Origin: Rosa chinensis
Lineage: Eukaryota > Streptophyta > Magnoliopsida > Rosales > Rosaceae
Direction: 5' to 3'
DNA: 64,000 bases
Assembly (NCBI RefSeq): GCF_002994745.2
Contig: NC_037092.1
Location: 7,554,501 to 7,618,500 of the forward strand
Within the stretch, counting starts at the first letter, position 1. Every line of letters starts with the position of its first letter. Both the position numbers and the translations under genes were made by a program. The notes below the pieces were generated by a model. That model was not told where the DNA came from and did not search any database. It worked only from the letters and a program-made list of their open reading frames with translations. Shown piece after piece: positions 37,464 to 48,680 of the stretch.

Positions 37464-37681
37464 TGTTTTAGAGAAACTGAATTTGGGAAGAATTTGCTGT
37501 GTATTCTCATTGATAATAGGGGCCTCTATATATAGAGGATTACAATACATAGAATCTCAATCGTACAAGGAAAGTAATCGTACATTGAATAGGAATCTAG
37601 ATCCTTCTAATTTAACCCTATTACCACTAGGTCAAGTAACCTAGAGTTTGGGCCAAACACAAATAGAGATATCCTTAAACA
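37464..37681 (-). repeat. Copia 5' LTR
   Basis: 218 bp, same ends and sequence as the left LTR. It is flanked outward by the CAGAC target duplication at 37682-37686. Confidence 0.95.
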
Positions 37682-37891
37682 CAGACTAAAATTTTTATAA
37701 ATCTTACGGTTTCAATTTTGGAAATTTTATAAAACTACAGTAAATCTTAAAAAATCAGATTGATCAAACAGTATTTGTCTAATTACAATAACAAAAAAAA
37801 AATGCATTCATTTTCTACACTAACAAGAGCCCAAGAAAACTCCAAGATAATATTCTCACAAACCTTACAACAAAATTAAAAAGTAACTTAC

Positions 37892-38440
37892 CAGTAGCAC
37901 TACGGGCACAGTCGGGTTTACAAAACATGAAACTAAAAACATTCTTGTTACCTGTTTACAAAATAAAAAGCAAAAGATAATGACTAAGTGACCATGTCAA
38001 AACCCAAAAATCAAACCACGTGACATCAGAAAGCAAAATTAAATTTTGAAGTTTAATGAATCAGGAGCTGCAATGCGAAATGACTTTAGAAATAAAACAC
38101 GAGCCCAAGCAAAATCTCATCAAACAATAGTATACTTGATTATCAGAAACGCATCATGCAAAGACCAAAATGACTTGGCTGGAAAAGATATCTCCAACAT
38201 GTCAAATTGATCCAAAAGTTGGACCCCGTTTTTCCCTAAAGACATAATATAAAATCAACACTTTTTTTCCCTCCCGAACACACAATGATCAAGCAAATTC
38301 AAACTAATTTTAATAGCAAACTCTGAAACAAAAGTACAAGCATACCCTGGTGGGGACAAGTGGCAACCTTTCGTTCTAATGGCTCGGCACCTGTTTCACA
38401 GTTACATCATTACATACAAATTATTGATAATAATAATTAT

Positions 38441-38481
<41 letters not shown>

Positions 38482-39831
38482 ATACTATTATTAAGAGAAG
38501 AGGCTTTGTTAGCCAAAATTGAAAATTTTGACAGATTTAACCCTGAAAGATTAAAAAACTTTGACAACAAATTAAATCACAAGAGTAAATAGGAAAATTA
38601 TAAAATAGATTTTATTAAGAAAATTGAAAAGAAATTATCTCACAACCTCCCATTTTTTCTCCCACTATTTTCTCTCTGCAATAACTACTCACTAAATCTA
38701 TTTTCTTTTGCAGATAACTCTTTTTTTTTTACAATTAAAATTTTTCTTACACATGCAGAGCATGTGATTGCAGACTAGTATATATTAAAAATAACAATAA
38801 AACTATAGAAATAAATAAGTATAAAATCAACTAAAGAAAAACAATAATAAGACTATGAATAGCAAAGAAAAAGCAATGAATCTCTGACTAAAACTATTAC
38901 AAATATTTCACATAGAAGTAATGAGATCTATGTCCTGTCGAAAAGCTGCTGCTCTATATATAACAGTAGGCTACGCAGAATGCATAGACCAGACAGACCA
39001 AAATGAATTGGCTGGAGAAGATAACTTTCAAAAACGATCATAACAATAGTAATCTACCTCAGCTATGCATAATGGAAAAACCAAATTCACTTGGCTAGTA
39101 AAGTTATCCTCAAAAGTAAAACTGATCTCACAGTATTGCAAAAATAGAAAATAATAATAATAATAATTTTCGTCAAATCACATAGCCAAAGAAACTTTAA
39201 AACAAAAATCAAAATCTTTCCAGGAGGACTACCGAGTTCCTTGGGATTGTAGTAAGAACAAGAATCCTTGCACCCTGTATTATATTGTCAGATAGAAAGA
39301 TAAAAGGCAAATAAAAACAAACGGGCGACACTATAAAAACCCAAAAGTAAGTACTATGACCACATCACATTTGAATAGTACCGTAAGAAAAGCAAAATGA
39401 CTGTTCGATAAAACTGTTTTAAGTTTTTTTTTTCCCCTTAGGAATGTGATCCAAACCAAAAAACAGAAAGAAAAAAAGAAAAAAAAAAAGGTTTTTATTT
39501 AAGATGAATAAATGAAGTCATTATTATTTTCTATCTAAAATTTACTTTTTATATATACAAAGCACCAAAAGCCTACCCTTCATGCACCATTGGTATCAAC
39601 CATGCATCATGCACAAATGATACTGACTAAGCTAGAGAATTATCTTCAAAAGTCGAATTGATCCAAAAGTTTGGCTCAGTATTTCTCGAACTACGTAATA
39701 CAAAATCAGCACTTTGATCTGTCCTTCAGAAAATTCCAAGATAACTAATCACAAACTGTACAACAAAAATAAAAGCATACAGTCGCGTATAACACGCATT
39801 TTGGCAAGCTCTTGTTCCGTCACCTTGCTGC
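37892..39831 (-). pseudogene. Microexon-array gene, left copy, broken
   Basis: Four exons match the right copy at 62.6-64.0 kb: 39831-39781, 39274-39221, 38390-38346 and 37951-37892 (51, 54, 45 and 60 nt), all phase 1-1. Peptides include SKVTEQELAKMRVIRD, CKDSCSYYNPKEL, AEPLERKVATCPHQ and FCKPDCARSAT. After the second exon the donor reads GAAAG where the right copy has GTAAG, so splicing there is lost. The last three exons of the right copy are missing, and the Copia element lies 200 bp beyond the fourth. A Helitron sits in one intron. Confidence 0.65.
38479..38778 (+). mobile_element. 300-bp non-autonomous Helitron
   Basis: Begins TCTATACTATTATTAAGAG after an A. Ends with hairpin CACATGC-AGA-GCATGTG (38750-38766), eight bases, then CTAG (38775-38778) followed by T. 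That is the A-TC...hairpin-CTAG-T arrangement of plant Helitrons. No coding capacity. The right segmental copy keeps only the first ~32 bp. Confidence 0.85.
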
Positions 39832-40201
39832 CTGTTTCACAGTTACATTGTTAAATAATAATAAATAAAATTTAAAAAAAATGAATGAATGGATGATAAT
39901 GATGACAAAACCCAGAAACCGGTAAAGCGGGCATGACATTGAATACAGGAATGCTAACAGATATATCAGTGTCATCAGAAGAGAAGAAAAAAAAACAAAA
40001 CAAAAAACATATAAACAGAGAAGTTGTACATGCAAGATGAAAGATCCAATCAACAAGTACTGGCCTTGCCCACACATACTCTAAATGTGCAGTTCAGACA
40101 ACTAAACTCAGTTATCTTATGAACATAGTAAAAAGAGAGACAGACTAGAGTACCCCCAGTATGACATACTTTTTTTTTTTTTTTTAATATATAGCAAGTT
40201 A

Positions 40202-40247
40202 ATATGATGGTAACCTGATGAATAGGTCATCAGGTTACCCATTCATA
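40202..40247. repeat. Near-perfect hairpin close to the end of the 4.67-kb element
   Basis: GGTAACCTGATGA (40209-40221) and TCATCAGGTTACC (40227-40239) are perfect inverted arms around ATAGG. With two gaps the pairing extends outward through AATATGA/TCATATT. Confidence 0.85.
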
Positions 40248-40259
40248 TTTTGACACATG

Positions 40260-41060
40260 GCAATTTAAAAAAATTAAAATTACATTTTTAAGCACACATT
40301 TGTCATCAATTTGTAATATTGTCCATATACTTGTAAATATTGTTCTAAATTGAGTAATTACTAAAAGGTTTACCCCAATTACAGAATCGAGAACTATATT
40401 ACGTGAATAAGAACACATGCCCTATTTGGTATAAATATGAAGATTTACCACTTGTACAACACATTTGTTGTCAATTTTGTAAAATGGTTCATAAACTGAT
40501 AGATGTTGTCTTAGAACTTGTAATTACGACTAACATAACATTTTTTACAATATTTTTCATCATTTGTCCTTATATTAGTAATAATCGTTGTTACTGATGT
40601 AATTATTTTCCTAATGGGAAACATTACACAAGTTACCACCCAATTACACAATCGAGAACTCTATTACGTGAATGAGGACGCATGCTTTATTTAGTATGAA
40701 ATATGAAGATTTACCACCCGGACAACACATTCGTATTCAATTTTGTAAAATGGTTCATAAACCTGTAAATATGGTCGCAGACTTTGTAATTATCACAAAT
40801 ATGACATTTTTTACAACATTTTTCATCATTTGTCCTTGTATATCATAATAAGCAGTTGCCAAAAATATAATTATTTTCTCAATGACGAACATTACACAAG
40901 GTACCACCCAATTACACAATCGAGATCTCTATTACGTGAGTTAGAACACATGCTTTATTAAGATTACCACCCGAACAACATATTCGTCTTCAATTTTGTA
41001 AAATGATTTATAAACCAGTAAATTTAGTCCTACACTCGTAATTACCACCAATTTTCTTTA
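40260..41060. repeat. ~266-bp tandem repeat, about three copies
   Basis: Units beginning CAATTACA, GAATCGAGAAC start at 40376, 40641 and 40909 (periods 265 and 268), with a partial unit before and a truncated one after. Shared inner motifs are CAATTTTGTAAAATGGTTCATAAAC and TTTTTCATCATTTGTCCTT. Confidence 0.85.
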
Positions 41061-41149
41061 TAAACCGCTGCGGCTTTCGCCTAAAGACCACACACTTTCC
41101 CTCTGCATTTCGACGATTTGATTCTCAAGATTCAAAGTTTTCGTCTTTG

Positions 41150-41440
41150 TTTGTTCTTTGAATTTGGGGTTTATGGGTTTCAATCAGAACAGGGTTTTAC
41201 TGATCATGGTTTGGTCTTTCAGTTCGGGGGTTTATGGTTTCAATCAGAAAAGGGATTTACTGATAATTGTTTGTTCTCTCAATTTTGGGGTTCAATCAGA
41301 AAAGGGTTTTACTAATAATTGTTTGTTATTTCAATTTTGGGGTTTATGGGTTTCAATCAGAAAAGGATTTTACTAATAATTGTTGGTTCTTTCAATTTTG
41401 GGGATTTATGGGTTTTGATCAGAAAAGGGTTTAACTTATA
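41150..41440. repeat. Irregular ~55-69-bp tandem repeat, about five units
   Basis: Each unit has TCAATCAGAA(A/C)AGG, TTTACT(G/A)AT and TTCAATTTTGGGG with slightly different spacing. The open frames here follow from the repeat and I do not call a gene. Confidence 0.8.
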
Positions 41441-44400
41441 ATCTTTAATTTTCGGGGAAGAGTAATGAAGATTCTGAAATGGGTGTACCGAAATCAAGAA
41501 CAAGAAATGGAAAACAGCAACAACAACAGCAAGACCGGTCTACCTGATCGACATAACCAACGATTGGGTTTCTGGGTTTCATAGTTTGGGGTTTCAAGTT
41601 CATATCAGTTTGCATCTGGGTTTTCATAAGAACCATGCGGGCAACCCATTAAGCCTCCATGATTGCAAATCCTGTTTTGGATTAGAGGTTTTGGCAACTT
41701 TGGGTTTGGTTTTTAGCCGGCTATAACGTGTAATATGCAGACAAGAGTGTATGGTGTGGTGAGAGCCGTTAATAAAGGTAATACACTGTGGGTTTCGTTC
41801 AAACACACATAATTAAGGTATACGAAGGCTGGAAAGTTGTAACAAAAAAAAAAAAAGGCTGGAAAGTTGCGGACATGAATTAATTAAGGTATATAAAACT
41901 TGGAAAGCTGTAGACATGACACTATAAACTAAATGGTTGCAAGCAAAGTAGCGTGGAGCAAATAATAAACAAAGAAAAGGCAACCAAACCTTAAATAATA
42001 TCATTAATATGGATAAATGACTAGCCGGCTAGCCCCGTTCTCTCTCTCTCTCTCTCTCTCTCTCCCTCTTTCTCTCTCTTGTATCCAACCAAGTGAAGTG
42101 ACAGCAACCTGAGGCGGGCAGGTGGATATCCATAGCAATGGCTATCCGAGTCACCTCAAACTCTTTTTCTTTTTACTTTTATATTTTTTATCTGTTTTTT
42201 GTTCAAAGCTATTATGTTATTTATTTACTTGGTTTCTGTCCCATTTTTTAATAAATTTCATTTGTTACCTAAAAAAGTTAATGGATAAAAAAAATCATAC
42301 AGCATTTATACTAGTCCCACGTAGCCATTTTTTTGAATAAAAGGCTGCTGCAACTGTCATCAATTCTTGATTAATGAAATTGTTGAATACTATTTATTCT
42401 TATCATGACAACATCCAACACTCAATTTTGATAAACTCTATTTCCCCATTTTCTCCCTCCTTTTAAGACAGATATGCGTATAATTAAGCGGACACACGCA
42501 TTTTATTCTTTATTTGTCCACAGCTAGGTTAGTTTATTGGGTTCCATGGTTCCATATCTTCCCAATTTGCGATTGATCTTCTCTACACTTCAATTTCATT
42601 TATATATAAATAGATACATGTTGTTTGCTCGATCTAGTTCCTAGTTTCGTCTATTAAATCAGTTTTTCTTTTTTTTTTAAATTAAAAGAGGATCAAAGGA
42701 TTTCACTTCTACCCCTATGGTGACTCGAACCCATGACTTCGTACATAGATAGTGCGTGCTCTCGTGGGTAGGGGGTCTACTTACGAATGTAAAAATTCTG
42801 AGATGTTTGTCCTCGCATGGTGCCGCTCCCTTTAGGGAAATTTGCTTGTACAAAGCGTTGACTGCTCTATTGGGTGTCTTATTCACGACGGATTGGCCTA
42901 ATTTTTTAATACAATACCTACCACTATTTTATAAACATATCGGAGTTTTTGGATTTATCAATTTCTATTTCAAAATTTTTGAATCGCACATAATCCATAT
43001 ATACCTAGTAATGTTGTCTAACTTGTTTATTAGAGTTGTTACCCTCCATGAGCAAAATGGGGGACGAAATAGAATTTTTAAAATTTCACCATTGGATGGT
43101 GTCCGCATACGAATATATGGTAGTGGTAGAAATTTCAGCAATTTCTGCCTTCGGTTGGGTCTCGATTTATTGGTCAACTCGATATCCTAAATAGAACATA
43201 AAATAAATATGCTCGTAACCGGTCCTTGGCAATTCAATTTTTTCGATCAATTACATACTAGGTTATCTTCCTTGGGACTGAAACAGAATTCTCCAAATTC
43301 AGAAAATGATTTCCTCTCTCTGACTTCACTTGCTGCATCTCACACCAAGTCTTATTAGCAAATCATGTTCATGTAATTATATATCAGCCTCCATTCATTT
43401 ATTAAGGGTGATGACCCAAAATACTTAACAAAAGTACATCCTACAAAAAAGACGTGTATGTTAAGACGTGTGAACAAACATAAGACATATGAATTGCATA
43501 TACACTAATCATAGATGGTATATATAGCCAAAGAAATTGAAAGTAAAATAAATAGAAGAATCTTTCGAGGTAGATGAATACGTACCTAGGACAACAACGA
43601 ATCCATATATCATCAACGGCTTTTGCATGATAAGTGTAAACAAACTAAATGATAGACATTGTAACCACCTGGAACTCGAGCCCCTTGCACTCCACAATAG
43701 AAAGAACAAGAGCTTGTTTCCCAACAGAGTTAGAAATTTCCTTTTGAACACTAGCATCACGCACCAAGTTGACCTGCACAGCTCCAAATCCAACAAAATT
43801 AGTAGCACTACTCCCAAATAACTTTTACGATCATATCTTCATTTTCTCTAGATTGAAGCAACACTGGAGCTTCCCCATGTACAGGACTTGTTTCAGGATT
43901 CAGATTATCATTCGAACACTCTGATTGCAATTCCCATCCAATTTGAATTCCCAACCAAATTACCAAACTGTTTGCAGTTCAGTTACCATCCAAAACTGGC
44001 AAAACCAATGCCAAATTTCAAAACAGATACATGACCAATACAGATATACAAATAACGGCAAAATAGCTCAATCAAAACAACCAATAAACCAACTTATCAA
44101 CAGGGCAACAGGCAACAGCTCGATCAACTAATGGAGATATTCAGAAATGCAGCAACTTGAAGCTCAATCAATTTAATGGTTTTAATCATACAATTTGGTT
44201 ATACATTCATACAAATATACAAAACCCAGCAACTTACCAAGCTTGATTTCACCAACTAACCAAGCTTGAAGAGTGAAACCCAGAATGTAAGTGAAAACCC
44301 AGAAATCGAACCCAGAGTGTAAACAACAGTTTCTGGCTTTCTGCTTTGCTGATTGAGGAAAAAAGCAACCAAGTTGGAGACTTCAAGGCTATTCAACTGA

Positions 44401-45011
44401 AAACCCAGAAAGTAGTGGAGATGTTCATGAGATACAGATCGATTGAAAAGTCAAAAACCCAGAAATTTCGATAAACCATATGACTTACCACCGTTAGTCC
44501 GTCACCGTCAGGTATAGAAAGGGCTGTCGACGCCTCGACGGTCAAGGAGAGAGGTTGAAGAGGACTGGAGGAGCAGTGGAGTGGAGGGGCGCGGTGGAAC
44601 AGAGGGAGACTGAGGCAGAGTAGCGCAGAGAGAGAGAGAGAGTCGTGGTAGCACAGCGAAGCGGAGGAGCACCGCGCAGGGAGGCCCGACGCTGGAGGCA
44701 CGGTGACGAACTGAGAGTGACGGCGAAACGGGATACCTTCTGAATAGGTCAGCTTGTTTCGAATATCCATGACCCTTGGATATATTACCGATCCAACGGT
44801 CACAAATATTCACAAAATGCCCGGTATGAGATACCCCCAGTACTGTAGAATTTTCCGTAAAAAGAATGCATTTTGAAAAAAAAAAATAATAAAAAATGAT
44901 TTGTTATGTTATTTGCTGTTTACCATAATGCCATTATTGAAGTCTACAATAATATTGAAAGATTTGGCCAATTTTGAAAAACAAAATCTCTTGTCTTAAT
45001 AATAGTATAGA

Positions 45012-45990
45012 TTTATTGATATATCCTTTAGAGGCTATCAAAATGACTCTGATGGAGCTACTTATTTTCAAAAACTATATTATTCAGTGTCAAGGCTTGG
45101 CACCAGAAATTATCTTCAAACACAAACTGATCCAAAAAAATTGGTTATCCTATAATTACACCAGAAAATATTCTCAAAGACCTTAAAACAAAAATTAAAA
45201 TCTTACCATCAGCACTGGAGAAACGAGAAGATGTCACAGCACCTGTTTATGATTATATTGTCAGACAAAATATAAAGCAGAAGATAATGAAGAAGTGATG
45301 ATGTCAAAAAGAAAACAACATTACTATCACCACATGACTTTGAATAGTATCATATACGAAAAGAAAAAATGAACATTGAATGCTAAATGAAACATGAGCT
45401 GCGATGCAAATATACTAAACTTGATCAAGGGTATCAGCAATGCATGATGCACAGACCAAAATTGAAAAGTTTGGGCAGTATTTCCCATAATTACGTAAGG
45501 AGAAGTCACATACGCAATGAGATGTAAGATCTCATCAACAATTAGTCTCTTCATATTATTCTACTTAGGATATCAAAGTGACATTGATGCAGGAGAAGTC
45601 ATCTTCAATAACTATATAACTTAATGTGGGGTACGCAACATGCACGAACCAATATGCACAAGAAATTATCTTCAAGCACAAATGGATCCAAACATTTGGT
45701 TATCCTCTAATTACACTAACAAAATGGTTACTTCTTTTCTCCACGACAGAAGCCAATGGAAGTGCAGATAATCTTCCTTCCTGTATATTACATTGTAGTT
45801 TTTGGTTTATTGTTTGACTAGTTTGATTAATAATTATAAGACTTTTTTATTACTATCTGTTAATTGTAAACACACATCAGTGAAAGAGAGGGAGTCCACA
45901 TTATCCACATCACAAAAACAGAGGGGGTCCACATCAGCCCGCAATGGAAAGATCAATTCTCTAACGATAACGAGCATTGCAAGAAACTCC

Positions 45991-46021
<31 letters not shown>

Positions 46022-46363
46022 ATTCCTACTAGAAAATTCCAGGTAAGCGAAAAACAAAAATTAAAAGAAAACCAAGAGATTGGCTGTTGTTGCATGATCC
46101 ACAGACACAAGTGCTACTAGGTCCTTCTGCACCGGCACTCTGACTACATGATAGTAGCAGAATATCAATGTTGTGGCATAACAAAAGCAAGAATGAATCT
46201 CTGATTAATACTAAAATTAATGCAAGACTGCAGATGCAATGAAATCTATGATCCCATCAACAGTGGCTACTCTATATTAACTGTCTCATAGACTAAATAG
46301 TCCAAGATTATTTCGCTGGAGAAATCATCTTTAAAAACTATAATGACTCTTATTCTATGTTTG
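45012..46363 (-). repeat. Fragments of the microexon-cassette intron repeat
   Basis: Recurring intron-type pieces (for example GAAATTATCTTCAA, GATGCACAGACCAAAAT) match 38-40 and 61-64 kb in scrambled order. One credible cassette exon is listed separately. A pure A-run occupies 45991-46018. Confidence 0.5.
45207..45242 (-). other. Isolated microexon-like cassette, 36 nt
   Basis: The acceptor context CTGACAATATAATCATAAACAG and the donor GTAAGATTTTAATTTTTG match those of the arrays at 39 and 63 kb. The 36 nt are phase 1-1 and encode AVTSSRFSSAD between shared Gly junctions. No neighbouring exons could be assigned, so it is probably a stray copy. Confidence 0.45.
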
Positions 46364-47917
46364 GCCATACATAATGTATGTGGATTTTGTGTTTGTGGTA
46401 GTTGACAGGTTCTCCAAGATGACGCACTTTATAGCTTGTAAGAAGACTACTGATGTGATATCCCGGAAATTTGTAATTTTTGTCCGAAGATTTTCCGGAA
46501 TTAATTTTATGGTTATTGGATGGTTTCGTGGCTCGTGGGCGAAGCGGAAGTGTTTCGGATTAATTTTCATTCGGAAAATATGACTTTAAGGGTGACGCAA
46601 AGGTTGACTTTTGATACGTTGAGATTATCCGAAAACTTCCTTCACGAAAGTGGTAGTGCGCGTCGATACGAGTTCGTGGACATGTGGTCTGCGTCAATCG
46701 GAGTTCGTATGAGAAAATTATGGCCATTGGAAGGAATTTTCATTTTGGTATAAATAGAAGTTTCCCAAGTTGGAAACTTACTATTTTCATTTGGTTTCCA
46801 TTTCCGAAAACTGATATCTCTCTCTCTTCTCTCTCGGCTGCACCTTCAGAAACGAAAATATCCGACTGACCTGACCCGGCTTTTCAGGCGAACTGCGGCG
46901 GTCTCCGGCGACGAAACTTTCTAGATAGGATCGTCTCCTCAGTCTGGTCTTCCCTCTGGTGTCCTCTAGCGTTGATTCTCCTCCACGGCGGCGCTGCGAG
47001 GCTGCGCAGTTGAGTGTTTTCGGACCCGATCGGTTCTCCGATCTCCGACGTCGGTGGGGCTTCAAGTTGAGCTTGGGGAGCTCAGAGCAGCCTCCTTGAT
47101 CGATCCTTGGTGGTTGTTTGGATCGATTCACGTAAAACTTGGTTCAACTCAGATTGGATTACTGTTCACGGCTTGTGAGGTAGTTTTTGACCCTTTATGC
47201 TTGTTTTCTGACTTCGAGCTAGTTATGAAAGTTCACAAGCATGCTTAGATGAAGCTTTTTTATGTTGGGAGTTTTGGGAAATATTGAGTTTTGGGCCGGC
47301 GGCGGTGCGCCACCGCCTGTGGTGGCGTTCCGGCCACTTAAGGAACTGTTTTTGGTATTATATATGTTCTACTCATTGATATGAGCGTTTCGATATATAA
47401 TATGCAAATTTTGGAGTTCGTATGGAATTGTTATGATTTTTGCAGTTTCATACCGATCGATTTATTCTATCTGTGAGGATTTGAGCGTCCGATCGACTTG
47501 TGGTTTGGTCACATCGATCGTGGACGTATTCCGGAGACTTTGGGAGGTCTCGGATGTGGTTTTGTCTCGATTGGAGCCACTTTGGTGATTTTAGTTCAAA
47601 ACAGGGGTTTCGAACTTAAATCAAATGTGAATCGTTACTGATTGGGATCATTGGTGAATAAGTGCTTCTAAAGGGTGAATTGGACAAGTTGTTAGTGAGA
47701 GTGTTAGTTCGGTTCTGTATAGAAGACGCAGCGAGAGTTTCGAGGTGAGTAATCTCACAAGGTTCAAGGTTCATTAATGAACGGATTTCCTTTATCGTTT
47801 TGAGAGTTATTGATTTAACTGCAAACTATAGTTGGTATTAGTAGGCATTCCTGAGCGGATGACTACATATATATATTTTCGTGAAATATATATGTTTTGG
47901 TGGTTTGTGGATTTGTG

Positions 47918-48180
47918 AAAACAATATGCATGAAATGATGCTTTTTATTGTTTTGGGTTGTGGCTTTTGGAAAACAAATGATTGTGGAAATGATTGATTT
48001 TGATTTGTTTTGAAAAGCGTTGAGATTTGGGAAAAAACGTTAAGATTTGGGTATGAAAACAATAGGCATGAATTGATGCTTTTTATTGTTTTGTGTTATG
48101 GCTTTTCGGAAAACAATGATTATGGAAATGTTGATTTCGATTGTTTTCAAAAGCGTTGCTATTTGTGTAACATTTTGGGT
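47918..48180. repeat. ~139-bp tandem duplication inside the solo LTR
   Basis: GATGCTTTTTATTGTTTTG with flanking ACAATATGCATGAA and GGAAAACAA motifs occurs near 47,920 and again near 48,058. Confidence 0.75.
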
Positions 48181-48339
48181 CCAGTGTGACTCCTTCTATG
48201 ACCTTGGGCAGAATATCAGGTAATCACGTCTTTGGCCGGACGAGTGGTTACGTTTTCAGTTAGAGCTCTAATCTGTCTGCCATATAGGTAATTCATGGGG
48301 TAACGGGAATTGGTTATTGATAACTCATGACATTACGTA

Positions 48340-48680
48340 TTTTTAGGGAACAAGGTGTGAGTTGCTTCCTTATTAATGGTTTTTAAGGGGACAAGGTGCA
48401 AGTTGTTTTCCTTATTAACGATTTGATAGAAATCAAGGTGTGAGTTGCTTTCTATGGTACGATTATGGTACAACTGATAGAATTCAAGGTGTGAGTTGTT
48501 TTCTATGTTTTACTGATAGAATTCAAGGTGTGAGTTGTTTTCTATGTTTTACTGATAGGAACCAAGGAGTGAGTTGTTTTCTATGTTTCGATTTGAAAGG
48601 AAATTAAAGTGTGAGTTATTCTCCTTTATCTCGTGTTTTAAGGAATCAAAGCGTGAGTTGTTTTCCTTATTTTTGGAGTG
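48340..48680. repeat. ~39-44-bp minisatellite inside the solo LTR
   Basis: About eight units carrying CAAGGTGTGAGTTG then TTTCTATG or a variant. Consecutive starts at 48481, 48520 and 48560 give a period near 39-40. Confidence 0.85.

Larger units (their letters stand above)
30475..37681 (-). mobile_element. Ty1/Copia LTR retrotransposon, 7,207 bp, very recent insertion
   Basis: The 218-bp LTRs lie at 30475-30692 and 37464-37681 and look identical base for base. Flanking target duplications are CAGAC at 30470-30474 and 37682-37686. The paralogous segment at about 62,417 has the uninterrupted site (CTCAGACTAAAA). Gag and pol read on the minus strand, so the right LTR is the 5' LTR. The order integrase before reverse transcriptase defines Copia. 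A purine tract borders the 3' LTR. One stop in reverse transcriptase makes this copy non-autonomous. The 1.2-kb leader between 5' LTR and gag is unusually long and GC-rich. Confidence 0.96.
40162..44831. mobile_element. 4,670-bp DNA element flanked by 11-bp duplications, MULE-like guess
   Basis: TACCCCCAGTA occurs at 40151-40161 and 44832-44842, the two broken edges of the Helitron. Direct repeats of 9-11 bp suggest a Mutator-type element. Terminal inverted repeats are weak by eye (both ends share CATAC close to the border). Inside are a ~266-bp tandem array, a ~64-bp array near 41.15-41.44 kb, a CT microsatellite near 42,040 and a GC-rich block at 44.47-44.80 kb that could be captured exon sequence. 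I see no transposase. Confidence 0.55.
40145..45011 (-). mobile_element. Second short Helitron, split by a later 4.67-kb insertion
   Basis: On the minus strand a 5' end TCTATACTATTATTAAGAC starts at 45011, preceded by A. About 170 bp further the sequence is interrupted at 44831. It resumes at 40161 and ends CTAG (40148-40145) followed by T. Removing the insert and one repeat copy joins AGTAC-TGGGG-GTACT directly to CTAG, a plausible terminal hairpin. The original element was about 190 bp. Confidence 0.65.

Noticed and set aside
41118..41376. Open frames with repeated QSEKGFTD-type peptides
   Set aside because: The apparent peptide repeat follows from a degenerate ~64-bp DNA repeat inside a transposon-like insert. 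Spacing changes break the frame.
42000..42130. CT microsatellite near 42,040 as a core promoter
   Set aside because: Pyrimidine runs are common in plant leaders, but no TATA box or downstream coding frame supports a gene here.
45726..45800. Another cassette exon near 45.76 kb (peptide RKIICTSIGF)
   Set aside because: The acceptor looks fair but the expected donor position reads GA, and the alternative donor GTCGTG is poor.
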